Source of the DNA: Tridacna crocea
Lineage: Eukaryota > Mollusca > Bivalvia > Cardiida > Cardiidae
DNA: 64,000 nt
Direction of reading: 5' to 3'
Assembly (NCBI GenBank): GCA_943736015.1
Contig: OX031063.1
Coordinates: forward strand, 37,464,672 to 37,528,671
The notes beneath the pieces are model-generated. The model saw only the letters and a program-made list of their open reading frames with translations, was not told where the DNA came from and made no database searches. This document shows, piece by piece, positions 37,723 through 50,040 of this stretch; the first letter of the stretch is position 1; the number at the start of each line of letters is the position of its first letter. Both the position numbers and the translations under genes were made by a program.

Positions 37723-38308
37723 GTTCTAGTGCACTGAAGCTCGAGTCTAACGATTTTGGGTTGGTCATTCTGAACATTTTGTATTCCTCGTACCTCCTTG
37801 ACAATTTCCTGGTTCGCCCAGATCATATTTGTGGATGTGATGGAAGTATTCTGTGTAATCTTACCTTCGTATGACTTGCTCTCTCTTTAGTATTTGCCGA
37901 AGAATTGCTTTCTGCTTCAATTTCTCTCTCTTCAACCTGTGTTTCGTCTTGACTTACCTGTTCAGGAATTCTATCTTCTCTACTTTCTGCCATTCTTACC
38001 TTTTGTGTACCCTGTTCTTCAACTATGGTTCATTTTGTAACACTACTTCTAGTGAATTTTCTTCTACCTTGTTTGTTGATTTTTGTATGGAAGTATGGGC
38101 GATCCAAAATAATTTTATCCCTGAGATTTGGTGTGACATCACTGTCTGTATCAACAAGTTTCTTTTCATCAGATGCATCCTTTTCCTCACTCACTAGCTC
38201 ATCTGCTCCCTCTGACTCAATACCTTCTGTATCTTCTGTGGCATCATCTCTATCACCCAAATAGTTTACTGGATGTAAGTGATTCCGGTGCAGTGTTTCC
38301 TGGGTAGC
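37723..38308 (-). pseudogene. Post-integrase C-terminal tail (A, right unit)
   Basis: This contains HRNHLHPVNYLGDRDDATED, an acidic segment (IESEGADELVSEEKDASDE), the PYFHTKINKQGRRK block, and the closing MTNPKSLDSSFSALE. The frame is open only from 38,030 to 38,317; the remainder has stops and shifts. It belongs to the first of the two head-to-tail units. Its far end passes directly into the Gag knuckle of the next unit with no LTR. Confidence 0.7.
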
Positions 38309-38581
38309 TTGTAGCAACTGGGTATTACTAACTATTCAACCTTGCTATCATTGTGCATCACCTCACGGAATAGCACAGCTCTTTTCAACTTCAGGTTTTT
38401 GAAGTTGTTTCTCAGAGTAAATCTTCCTCTGTTTGCTTATAGTCCGATATGAATTTAGCTATCATCGCTTTCCTGTATCTGTCTATAGTTGGATCTTCTC
38501 TCTGTCTATGTCTTATTTCTCGTATTCCTAATGCTGTCATTGGCTGTCCTTGTGATTCTGTTGCTTCTATAATTTTGATGT
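38309..38581 (-). pseudogene. Pre-integrase segment, core absent (A, right unit)
   Basis: The segment covers the REIRHRQREDPTIDRYRK region and the part before the H2C2 finger. Near 38,308 it jumps to the LHRNHLHP motif, so the zinc finger, catalytic core and most of the C-terminal domain are deleted (compare 60,650-61,275 in element B). Several frameshifts are present. Confidence 0.7.
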
Positions 38582-38939
38582 TCAAAAAAGATAAAGATTT
38601 CCAGGTATGGTAGTTTTATGCAGAACTTTACAAATAGCTTTAACTGTCTGATTCTCTTGTTGAATCTTGTCTTCTGATGGGATTTCTATATAAAGATACC
38701 TACTCATTGCATCAGCATTTGTGTTTTTAACTCCACGTCTGTAAGAAATGTTAAAGTTGTACTGTCCTAGAGCCACGGCTCATCTCTGGCCTGTAACGTC
38801 CAATTTTGCACTAGTCAGTACGTATGTGAGAGGGTTATTATCTGTACCTGCCCATTTGAGAGCTGAATAATTTTTCTCTGATTTTGACAATGCTCTGCTT
38901 GCATAAGCTATTACTCTTTTTTGGTCATCTTGCTCCTGG
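38582..38939 (-). pseudogene. RNase H C-terminal part (A, right unit)
   Basis: Frames include KRVIAYASRALSKSEKNYSA (the conserved RNase H region with its catalytic Glu position) and NPLTYVLTSAKLDVTGQRW. After a break come MALGQYNFNISYRRGVKN and ADAMSR. It continues 39,448-39,716, with the SINE-like insertion between them. Confidence 0.75.
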
Positions 38940-39434
38940 AATGAATGAATGAATAGTGTTTTATGGCCCGTCGACAACTTAGGTCATATTGGGCGCACTT
39001 ACTTTGTAAACAATAATGCGAGATGAAAATAACATACATGTGCAACAACATAAGACAAACATGATAAATGAGGAATGGATGAAAGACAAAATGATGCCCC
39101 TTTTGTCGCCTTTTACGACATGCATGCTGTCACTTTTGTTCCGCCAGATGAAATGGGAGATGTGACGATCGCGGGACTGCAGTGGTTTATTCTTATACCC
39201 CCGATTAAACCACACGGGGTCCCACAGGCCAATTGATTCCCATTCTAAACCCTATTTACATCAAGAAAAAAAATATAGGATTTGGAATAAGAACTACCCA
39301 GCCTGCTGCAATCCTACGAATTACGAGGAAAGCAGCCGTTTGTCTCTAATTTTAGTCGCCTTCTACGACATGCCATAGAGAAAGGCCAAGGTCCTATTCT
39401 ATAAAGTAAAAAAAAAACCGGGACCCCACGGGGA
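38940..39434 (-). mobile_element. SINE-like element 2, (AATG)n tail, 13-bp target-site duplication
   Basis: This is a second copy of the element at 37,046. Direct repeats ATCTTGCTCCTGG at 38,927-38,939 and 39,435-39,447 flank 495 bp. The empty site is intact at about 58,474-58,500 in element B. The tail is shorter (three AATG units). The copy shares the GGCCCGTCGACAACTTAGGT start, the GATCGCGGGACTGCAGTGGT centre, both TCGCCTTYTACGACATGC motifs, and an A-run before GGGACCCCACGGGG. The two copies differ at many positions, so each came from a different source copy. Confidence 0.85.
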
Positions 39435-39447
39435 ATCTTGCTCCTGG

Positions 39448-39716
39448 TATAGAACTACTCCTAGTCCTTTTGTGGATGCATCAGTATGCAGTTCAAATGG
39501 TTTTACGAAATAAGGATAAGCTAAAATTGGAGAGGCTAACAGATTGATTTTCAATTCATCAAATATCTGTTGTTCTCTTTCTGTCCAAGCCCAATCTTTA
39601 ATTGTCTTCATTGATCTTTTCTTTCCAGTAGGATGCAATATCACCTCTGCTAAATGACTCTGCTAAAGGACGTGTGTTCTTACTTAAGTTTGTTATAAAG
39701 CGTGTATCATAACCTG
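39448..39716 (-). pseudogene. RT thumb and RNase H N-terminal part (A, right unit)
   Basis: The frame reads HPTGKKRSMKTIKDWAWTE, FDELKINLLASPILAYP, then KPFELHTDASTKGLGVVLYQEQD. The HTDAS motif contains the first catalytic Asp of RNase H. At 39,716 homology to Pol stops after AACCTG and leader-like sequence begins, so the Gag, protease and RT palm of this unit have been lost. Confidence 0.8.
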
Positions 39717-40086
39717 ATTAGACAGAAATAATGCAAATACAAACTAAAGGAAGTGAATGAAAAAAGGAAACAGACAGCCGACGATTGGAAAGACTTTTCC
39801 AAACATTATGTACAACAGATAACTCTGAAAACTCAAATATCACAGCAAACGACTGGAAAAACAACATTCTTAAATGCCGAAAAGTCAAAATTACACATGT
39901 TTGATAAAATCAAGACACAACTTACAATCAGTTGGTCACTAGATTCTCCATATACACAATAAGAATGATAAGACAGTTCAGTTCACTTGAAGCACAGTAA
40001 GATTGTCCAGGTATACACGTATGTTGTCTCTTCCTTGCTGGGTTTTGACTTTTTGTGTCCGTCTCCCTCGCAGTGGTTGGGTTTTT
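39717..40086 (-). other. 5' leader of element A, partly of unknown origin
   Basis: The 130 bp next to the primer-binding site look like ordinary leader. The part at 39,720-39,950 is A-rich on the + strand, encodes nothing recognisable and has no counterpart elsewhere in the window. It may be leader sequence of the intact element or foreign DNA at the deletion. A 69-codon frame there (39,753-39,962, + strand) has no family resemblance. Confidence 0.5.
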
Positions 40087-40100
40087 CACGTTGGGCGCCA
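40087..40100 (-). promoter_or_regulatory. Primer-binding site, tRNA-Lys type
   Basis: Read on the - strand, two bases after the LTR, the sequence is TGGCGCCCAACGTG. This matches the first 14 bases of the site complementary to the 3' end of tRNA-Lys(1,2), which many retroelements use to start minus-strand DNA. The next four bases are AAAA in place of GGGG. It fixes the direction of the element. Confidence 0.8.
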
Positions 40101-40102
40101 AA

Positions 40103-40619
40103 TGTAACCTGCGGGTTTGGGGTAAATTTTTTTCGCTGGCGCTGGGGGCAGGGGGGAGGACATTTAACAACCTTCTTGGGTTCCACATTTTATTCTGTTT
40201 GTTTGCTTATTTTGTTTGTTGGATTTTGTTTGTGTACAGTCAAGTTGCGGACCAGGCTGGTCATAACCCAGTCACTGCTGTTTCTCTCTCGGTGAAGAAG
40301 GAAATCGGTAGCAAGAAGATATTATAGGTCTGTAATTTTTGTGATATCAAAAAGCTGATCCCAAAGCACAACTCTCAAATTTTCAGAGTCGACAAGACGG
40401 CGTTAACCCTTCGAGGTGAACTTCTAAAGTGAATAACTCACCAGAAAAGTTCATGAACAAGTAAATTATGGCGGGAAATTTTATGCATCACTAATTTCAA
40501 CTAAGTTATGGACAATGACAATTAAATATAAGTAAATTAAGGGGGATAACCTTATAACAACTGACAACGTTCTATAAGGGCTATTTTTGTTTAAAGGAGA
40601 AAGTCAAAACGGTTACACA
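40103..40619 (-). repeat. 5' LTR of element A
   Basis: It is about 515 bp, with TGTAACC at the internal edge and GGTTACACA at the outer edge. It is homologous along its length to 32,873-33,372 but clearly diverged, with indels near 40,130-40,165. Satellite sequence restarts directly after it. Confidence 0.9.
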
Positions 40620-40879
40620 ATGACAAAAATAACATTGCTAAAACATAAGAATAGCCAAAAACCATCGCAACAACGGTAATGGTACAATCCACAATAAGAA
40701 CAGCAGTGAAATAACAGCAAGACAAAAGATATTAGCATTTAAAGTAGCAATGGAATCAACGGAAACAGTTTAACAACAACGAAAACGCTTAAAGTTATAG
40801 CAACAGTAACAACAGCAAGGTAATTCAATATCTGGTAACAGCAGCAATAGAAACAAGCACAAAAGCAATAAAGAAGTGT

Positions 40880-41230
40880 TTAAAATGAACAAACAAAAAT
40901 AACAAGGACAACTGCTTCAACAGCAAATATCAGAAAGTGCAAGGAAAGTAACAGGAATGAATGTGAATAAACAGTTGAAGCAGCAAGAACACAGATATAT
41001 TCACAACAACACCATGCAACAATGATACTACACCAGCAGAAATGAATTCTAAAACATAAATAGATATCACGTCTGTTTGTTTGTTTCAACAGCAACAACA
41101 ACTTACATGAAAACGAAAAATAAAAGTAAAGCCACCATAGACGAAAAATAAGCAACAAAAATGCAACAAAAAATAACAGAGAAACGGCAATATCTGTAAC
41201 AAATTCAACAAAAGTACAACATCTGGTTTA
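40880..41230. repeat. Atypical segment of satellite array 2
   Basis: Here the unit order breaks. After GTGTTTAAAATGAAC comes sequence with only patchy likeness to the consensus, including GAATGAATGTGAATAAACAG and a GTTTGTTTGTTTCAACAG stretch that is T-rich for this array. Normal order returns near 41,230-41,280. It has no coding signal and may be a decayed insertion or a very old monomer. Confidence 0.45.
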
Positions 41231-42864
41231 AAGGTTAAAGCAACAGTAACAAATGCAAACATTAATCAAATAAAACAAATAAACAAAGCAGGAAAATATT
41301 TACATAATCAGCAACTTTCAAAACAGAACTAATTCAGCAACGGCAGTAAGTACTCAAATACAAAATAAAAGACAATTCTTTAAAAAAAAGCATCGAAAGC
41401 AACATAAGTAACAAAAATGAAATCAACAACAACAAAACAGCAAAATTAACAATGATACATTCAGAAAATATCGACAAACGATAAAAAATTAATTTCAACT
41501 ACAAAATAAGAAGAAAAACATATGGCAGCAGCAACAACAATCACAAAAAAACAATGAAAAAACAACAGCAAAAAATAATACATATAATGGTCATTAAAAG
41601 ATCAGCATTAGAACACGAGAAATAACATAAAAAGACAGAAACAACAACTACAACGGTGAAAGCAAAAAGAAAACTGCATGAACAATAATAAGAATTGCTG
41701 AAACATAAGAACAGTAACAAAACAATAACAACAAGAACGATAATGGCACAATTTACAAGGGCAACAACAGTAAAATAGTAGCAAGAACGAAAAAAGGAAA
41801 AGTAGCAACAGAATCAACGGAAACGGTGTAACAAATTTAACAGCTTCAAAGGTTATAGTGACAGTAACATCAGAAGAGGTTAGTTAAAAATCTGGTAACA
41901 GCAGCAACTGAAACAAGTGCAACTGCAAATAAAATGTGTTTAAACTAAATAATAACAACAACAACAAACAATGCTTCTTCAGCAACATCAGCAAATGCAA
42001 GAAAAACAATAAAATCAAAGAAGCAAACAAGCAACAAAACGACAACAAAAAACTAGAAAGAAACAACGATTTCTTTAACAAAATAAAAAAAAAAGTACAA
42101 TTTCAGTTGCATATTATCACTTGGATTAGAAACAAAAGCTTTACTAACAAACATAAACATTGGGAAGCAATTTCAACATGTAAAAATTAACAATCAACAG
42201 CATCAATCGACCGATGACTAAAACATCCAGATAAACAACAAAAACAGCAAAAACGACAACAAAAGCAAGTCAAGAACAAACAAGAACATATTTACATAAT
42301 CAGCAACAGTCAGAACAGAACTTATTTAACAACTGCATTCAGTGCTCAAACACACATATAAAAAGACGATCCTTACAGGAACATAATTTAAAGCAACAGA
42401 AATTTCAAAAATGAAATCAACAACAAGAAAACAGCAAAAAGAACAATGATATCTTCTGAAAATATCGACTCAACAATAAACAATTAATTTCAACAACAAA
42501 ATAAGAAGAAAAATCTATGGCTGGAACAAAACCATGACAAAAATCCAAACAACAACAATAACAACAACAAAATAGTAAAGATTGTAGCCATAAAAAGATC
42601 AACATTAGAATATCAGAAATGACATCAAAAACAGAGACAACAACTACAAGGGTGTAAAGACAAAAAGAAATCTGCATTAACAACAATAATAACAACTGCT
42701 AAAACATAAGAAAGGGAACAGTAACACAAGAACGATAATGGCACAATCTACAAGGACATCAGCAGTAAAATAGTAGCATGAACAAAAAATAGGAAAAGTA
42801 GCAATAGAATAAACGGAAACAGTATATCAATTTTAACAGCATCGAACGTTATAGCAACAGTAAC

Positions 42865-43316
42865 AACAAAATAAGAAGAAAGAACTATGGCAACAGCAAT
42901 AACAGTAACAAAAATACAAACACCACAAACAACAAAAATAATGAAAATAATGCCCATTAAAAGATCAACATTAGAATATGAGAAATAACATCAAAAACAG
43001 AAACAGCAACTACAAGCTTGAAAGCAAAAAGAAATCTGCATTAACAACAATACCAACCTGCTGAAAAATAAAAACAGGCACGAAAAAATCACAACAGCAA
43101 CGATAACGGCAAAATCTACAAGGGCAACAGCAGTAAACTAAGAGCAAGAACAAAAAAACAGAAAAGTAGAAATAGAATCAACGGAAAACAGTGTAACATC
43201 ATTAACAGGTTTAAAGGTTGTAGAAACAGTAACTACAGCAGAGGTTAATTAAACATCTGAAAACAACAGCAACAGAAAAAAGTGCTACTGCAACAAAACA
43301 GCACAAAGGACAATGA
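42865..43316. repeat. Half-monomer variant, copy 4
   Basis: It carries the ACAAACACCACAAACAACA block and ends in AACAGCACAAAGGACAATG like the copies at 17,469 and 23,168. Its left end is joined by recombination through AACAACAAAATAAGAAG to the GTTATAGCAACAGTAAC part of the previous monomer. Confidence 0.65.
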
Positions 43317-46300
43317 TACCTTTAGCAAATATCGACTTAACGATAAAAGATTAATTTCAGCAACAAAATGAGAACAAAAAACTATGGCAGCAGCAACAAC
43401 AGTGACAAAAAAAACAAAAAAACAATAACAAAAATTAAAAGAAAATAATGGCCATTAAAACATCAGAATTAGATTATCAGAAATAGAAACAATAACTACA
43501 AGAGTGAAAGTAAAATGAAAACTGCATTAACAATAATAATAACAACTGTTGAAACATAGGAACAGGAACAAAACTATAACAACAAGAACAAGAATGGCAC
43601 AAATTAGCAAGACAACAACAGTAAAATAGTACCAAGAACAAAACACCGGAAAAGTAGCAACAGAATCAACGGAAACAGTGTAACTACTCTAACAGCATGA
43701 AAGGTTATAGCAACGGTAACAAGAGAAGAAGTTAAGTAAACAGCAAAAGAAAATACTGCAACGGCTATAAAAGTGTTTTAACTAAATAATAACAGCAACA
43801 ACAACAGCTTCATCAGCAACATCAGCAAGTGTAAGAAAACTAATAAAATCAAAGAAGCAAAAAAATCAACCAATCAGCAACAAAAAGCATCAAAGAAACA
43901 ACGATATCTTTAACAAAATGAACAAAAGTACAACATCAGTTGCCCATTATCACTTGAATTAGAAACAAAAAATTTACTAACAAACATAAATATTGGGAAG
44001 CAACTACAACAAGTAAGAAATCAAGCAACAATCGGCCAACAACAAAAACATCTGGAAGATCAACAACAAAAACAGTAAAATCGACAACAAAAGTAAGTCA
44101 AATAAACAAAACAGGAAAATATTTACATAATCAGCAAATGTCAAAACAGAACTAATTCAACAACAGCATTAAGTACTCAAACAAAAAATATAAGAATTCT
44201 TAAAAAACAGCATCTAAAGCAACAGATATGACAAAAATGAAATCAACAACAACAAAACAGAAAGAAGAAAAAAAGATACCTTCAGCACATATCGACTCAG
44301 CGATAAAAAATCAAATTCAACAACGAAAAAAGAAGAAAAAATTGTGGCAACAGCAACAATAGTGACAAAAGCTAAACAAAAAAAAAAAAGAATAAAATAA
44401 AATTAAAGATAATGGCCATTAAAAGACCAAGATTAGAAAATTGGATATAACATCAAAAACAGAAAGAACAACTGCAAGCCTGAAAGCAAAAGGAAATTTG
44501 CATTAACAACAAAAGTAACAAATGCTGAAACATAAAAACAGGAACAAAACTATGGCAACAACAACGATAATGGCATATTCTACAAGGGCAACAGCAAGAA
44601 ACAAAAAATGAAAAGTAGTAACACAGTCAACGAAAAAAAAGTGTAATAACTTTAACAGCTTTAAAGCTTATAGCAACAATAACAACAGCAGAGATGAATT
44701 AAACATCTGGTAACAGCAGCAACAGAAACAAGTGCAACTTCAATATATAAAGTGCAAGAAAAAAAGAATGAAATCAAAGAAGCAAAAAAGCAACAATACG
44801 GCAAAAAAAGCAACATAAAAAACACGATACCTTAAACAAAATGACCAAAAATACAACACCAGTTGCTCATTATCACTCGGACCAGAAAGAAAAGCTTAAC
44901 TAACAAGTATAAACATTGGGAAGCAACTAAAAGAAGTGGAAAAATAACAATCAAGCAACAATTGACCACCAAAAAATAATAATTAAAATAACAACGACAA
45001 AAACAGCAAAATTGACAACAAATGCGAGTCAAATAAACAAAAAAGGAAATATTTACATAATCAGCAACAGTCAAAACATAACTAATTTAACAACAGCATT
45101 AAGTATTCAAATATAAAACTAAAGAAAATTCTTAAAAAAGAAAAGCATCGAAAGCAAAAGAAATAACAAAAATTAAATCAACAACAACAAAACAGCAAAA
45201 AGAATAATGACACCTTCAGCAAATATCGACTCAACGATAGATAAAAAATCAATTTTCAACAACAAAAAAAAGAAGAATAAACTATGGCTGCTGCAGCAAC
45301 AATGACAAAAAATCCAAAAAGCAACAACAAATAATTAATAAAATTTATGGCTATTTGAAGGTCATTAATTGCAAAAACAAAAAAAACCGGAAAAGTAGCA
45401 GCAGAATCAAAGGAAAAAGTGTAACGACTTTAACAGCTTTAAAGGTTATAGCAACAGTAACAACAGAAGAGGTAAATTAACATCTGGTAACAGCAGCAAC
45501 AGAAACAAGCGCAACTGCAAGAAAAAACGCGTTTAAATTAAATAATAACAGCAACAAGAACTGCTTCATCAGCAACATCAGCAAGTGGAAGAAAACTAAT
45601 AAAATCAAAGAAGCAAACAAGCATTACAACAACAACAAAAAACAAAAATGGAACAACGACATCTTTCACAAAATAAGCAAAAGTACAACATCAGTTGCAC
45701 ATTATCACTTGGATCAAGAACAAAAGATTTACTAACAAACATAAAAAAGCAACTACAACAATTAGAAAATTAACAATCAAGCAACAATAGACCGACAAAA
45801 GAAGTCTAGAATAACAAAAACAAAAGCAGCAAAATCGACAACAAAAGCAAGTCAAATAAACAAAACAGCAAATATTTAACTCCTCAGCAACTGTCAAAAC
45901 AGAACTAATTCAACAACAGCATTAAGTACTCAAACACAAAATAAACAACAACAAAACAGCAAAAACAACAATGATACTTTCAGCAAATATCGATAAAAGA
46001 TTAATTTCAACAACAAAATAAATTGAAAAAAACATGGCAGCAGGAGCAACAATCACAAAAAAAACCAAAGAAACAAAATAAATGGCCATCAAAAGATCAG
46101 CATTAAAACATCAGAAATAACATTAGAAAACAGAAACAATAACTACAAGAGTGAGAGCAAAAAAAATATGCATGAACAACAATAATAACAACTGCTGAAA
46201 CAGTAACAAAACAATAACTACAAGAACGATAATGGCACAATTTACAAGGGCAACAACAGTAAAATAGTAGCAAGAAAAAAATACAAGAAAAAGTAGTAAC

Positions 46301-49300
46301 AGAATCAACGGAAATAGTGTAACAACCTTAACAACTTTAAAGTTTACACCAACAGTAACAACAGAAGAGGTAATTAAACACATGGTAACAGCAGCAACTG
46401 AAACAAGTGCAACTGCAATAAAAATGTGTTTAAACTAAAAATTAACAGCAACAACAACTGCTTCATCAGCAACATATGCAAGTGCAAGAAAAAAATCAAA
46501 GAAGCAAACAAGAAACAAAACAGCAACAAAAACAAAAAAGAAACAATGATTTCTTTAACAAAAAAAAAAGTACAACGCCAGTTGCACATTATCACTTGGA
46601 TTAGAAACAAAAGTTTTACTAACAAGTATAAACATTGGGAAGCAATTTCAACATGTAAAAATTAACAATCAAGGAACAATCGACCATAACAAAAACATCC
46701 AGATAAACAACAAAAACAGCAAAAATGACAACAAAAGCAAGTTTAATAAACAAAACAGGAAAATTTTTACATAATCAGCAACAGTTAGAACAGAACTTAT
46801 TCAACAACAGCATTCAGTGCTCAAACACTTATTAAAAGACCATCCTTACAGGAACAGTATCTAAAGCAACAGAAATTTCAAAAATGAAATCAACAACAAC
46901 AAAAAAGCAAAAGGAACAATGATACCTTCAAAAAAAACTCAGTTAACGATAAAGAATGAATTTCAACAACAAAATAAAAGCAATAAAAAAAAGCAAAGAA
47001 AAAATGATATCTTTAAGAAACATAAACATTGTGAAGCTACTACAACAAGCAAAAATTATTAATCAACAATAAAAACAGTAAAATCGACAATAAAAGTAAG
47101 TCAAATAAACAAAACAGGAAAATATTTACATAATCAGCAAATGTCAAAACAGAACTAATTCAACAACAGCATTAAGTACTCAAACACAATATAAAAGACA
47201 ATTCTTAAAAGACAACATCTAAAGAAACAGAAATAACAAATATGAAATCAATGACAAGAAAACAGCAAAAAAAATCATACCTTTAGCAAATATCGACTCA
47301 GCGATCAAAAATCAAATTCAACAACGAAATAAGAAGAAAAAATTATGGCAGGAGCAACAATAGTGACAAAAAATCAAAACAAATCAGAAAATATAAAGAA
47401 AATAAAAATAAAGATAATGGCCATTAAAAGACAAAGATTAGAATATCGAAAATGATAACATCAGAAACAGAAAGAACAACTGCAAGCCTGAAAGCAAAAA
47501 GAAATCTGCATTAACAACAATAATAACAACTACTGAAACAGGAACAAAACAATGGTAACAACAACGATAACGGCACATTCTACATGAGCAAAAACAAGAA
47601 CAAAAAGAAGGAAGAGTAGCAACACAGTCAGCGGAAAAAAGTGTAATACCTTCGACAGCTTTAGAGGTTATAGCAACAGTAACAACAGCAGAGATTAATC
47701 TGTGAACAGCAGCAACAGAAACAAATGCAACTGCAATGCATTATATAAAGTGAACAACTGCTTCATGAGCAACATCAGCAAGTGCAAGAAAGAAAAAAAA
47801 ATCAAAGAAGCAAAAAAGCAACAAAACAGGAACAAAAGCAACAAAGAAATAACGATATCTTTAACAAAATAAACAAAGGTACAACATCAGTTGCACATTA
47901 TCAATCTGATCAGAAACTAAAGCTTTACTAACAAATTTAAACACTGGGAACAACTAAAAGAAGTAAAAAATAACAATCAAGCAACAATAAACAACCAAAA
48001 ACATCTAAAACAACAACAACATAAACAGCAAAACTGACAACGGAAGCAAGTCAAATAAACAAAAGAAAAATATTTACATAATCAGCAACAGTCAATACAG
48101 AACTAATTTAACAACAGCAGTATGTACTAAAACACAAAATAAACGGCAATTCTTCAAGAATAGCATCTAAAGCAACAGAAAAATCACAGATGAGATATAA
48201 TCAACAACAACACAACAGTAAAAAGAACAATGATACCTTCAGGAAATATCGACTCAACGATAAAAAATTAATTTCAACAACGAAATAAAAAAACTATGGC
48301 AATACCAATAACAGTGACGAAATAACCAAACAACAACAACAACAACAATAAAATGATAAAAATAATGGCCATTAAACGACGAAGATAAGAATATCGGAAA
48401 TAATATCAAAACCAGAAAGCACAACTACAAGCCTGAAAGTAAAACGAAATCTGCATTAACAACAAAAACAACAACGGCTGAAACATAAATACAGGCACAA
48501 AGCAATAACAACTAGAATGATAAAGGCACAATCTACAAGGGCAACAGTAGTAAACCAGTAGCAAGAGAAAAAATCCGGAAAAGTAGCAACAAAATCGACG
48601 GAAACAGTGTGATAACATCAACAGCTTTAAAGGTTATAGCAACAGTAACAACAGCAGAGGTTATATTAACATGCGGTAAAAACAGCAACAGAAACAAGTG
48701 CAATTTAAAAATAAAGAAGTGTTTCAACTAAAAAAGAAAATTCACAAACAACTGCTTCATGAGCAACATCAGCAAGTGCAAGAAAGAAAAAAAATCAAAG
48801 AAGCAAAAAAGCAACAAAACAGGAATAAAAGTAACAAAGAAATAACGGTATCTTTAACAAAATAAACAAAAGTTCAACGTCAGTTGCACATTATCACTCT
48901 GATCAGAAAATAAAGCTTTACTTACAAATATAAACACTGGGAACAACTAAAACAAGTGAAAAATAACAATCAAGCAACAATAAACAACCAAAAACATCTA
49001 AAACAACAACAACATAAACAGCAAAACTGACAACAAAAGCAAGTCAAATAAACAAAAGGAAAAATATTTACATAATCAGCAACAGTCAATACAGAACTAA
49101 TCTAAAAACAGCAGTATGTACTAAAACACAAAAAAACGACTATTCTTGAAGAATAGCATCTAAAGCAACAGAAATAACAAAAATATAATCAACAACAACA
49201 CAACAGTAAAAAGAACAATGATACTTTCAGGAAATATCGACTCAACGATAAAAAATTAATTTCAACAACGAAATAAAAAAAACTATGGCAATAGCAATAA

Positions 49301-49852
49301 CAGTGACGAAATAACCAAACAACAACAACAACAAAATGATAAAAATAATGGCCATTAAACGACGAAGATAAGAATATCGGAAAAAATATCAAAAACAGAA
49401 AGCACAACTACAAGCCTGAAAGCAAAACGAAATCTGCATTAACAACAAAAACAACAACGGCTGAAACATAAATACAGGCACAAAGCAATAACAACTAGAA
49501 CGATAAAGGCACGATCTACAAGGGCAACAGTAGTAAACCAGTAGCAAGAGAAAAAATCCGGAAAAGTAGCAACAAAATCGACGGAAACAGTGTAATAACA
49601 TCAACAGCTTTAAAGGTTATAGCAACAGTAACAACAGCAGAGGTAAGTAACATGCGGTAAAAACAGCAACAGAAACAAGTGCAATTTAAAAATAAAGAAG
49701 TGTTTAAACTAAAAAATTAAATTCACAAACAACTGCTTCATGAGCAACATCAGCAAGTGCAAGAAAAATAATAAAATCAAAGAAGCAAAAAAGCAACAAA
49801 ACAGTAACAAAAAGCAACAAAGAAACAACGATATCTTCAACAAAATAAAAAA

Positions 49853-50040
49853 GTACAACATCAGTTACACATTATCCCTTCGATTAGAAACAAAAGCTTT
49901 ACTAACAAATATAAATAGTGGGAAGCAATTGCAACAAGTAGAAAATGTACTTTATCAGTTAGACATTATCACTTCTATTAGAAACAAAAGCTTTACTAAT
50001 AAATATAAACATTGGGATGCAACTACAACAAGTAAAAAAT
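49853..50040. repeat. 94-bp tandem duplication in a monomer
   Basis: The block from GTAC through CATTATC, AAAAGCTTTACTAA and AAACATTGGG to AGTAAAAAAT occurs twice in a row (49,853-49,946 and 49,947-50,040). The same duplicated monomer, with part of the first copy deleted, stands at about 27,730-27,880 in array 1. Confidence 0.75.

Larger units (their letters stand above)
32873..40619 (-). mobile_element. Ty3/gypsy-like LTR retrotransposon A, double-unit and defective
   Basis: The element is about 7.75 kb, with LTRs at 32,873-33,372 and 40,103-40,619. Both carry the matching short inverted ends TGTAACC/GGTTACA, although the outer end of the left LTR is mutated to TCTAACC. A tRNA-Lys type primer-binding site lies next to the right LTR and a polypurine tract next to the left one, so transcription ran right to left. 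Read in that direction, the interior holds leader, RT thumb/RNase H, pre-integrase piece and C-terminal tail, and then a second series: Gag zinc knuckle, protease, RT, RNase H, integrase pieces and tail. No LTR separates the two series. Two SINE-like insertions lie inside. Both flanks are satellite. No clear target-site duplication remains. Confidence 0.88.

Noticed and set aside
39983-40327. Overlapping frames of 67-102 codons on both strands around the right LTR
   Set aside because: They cover leader, primer-binding site and LTR, which are non-coding, and have no similarity to Gag or Pol.
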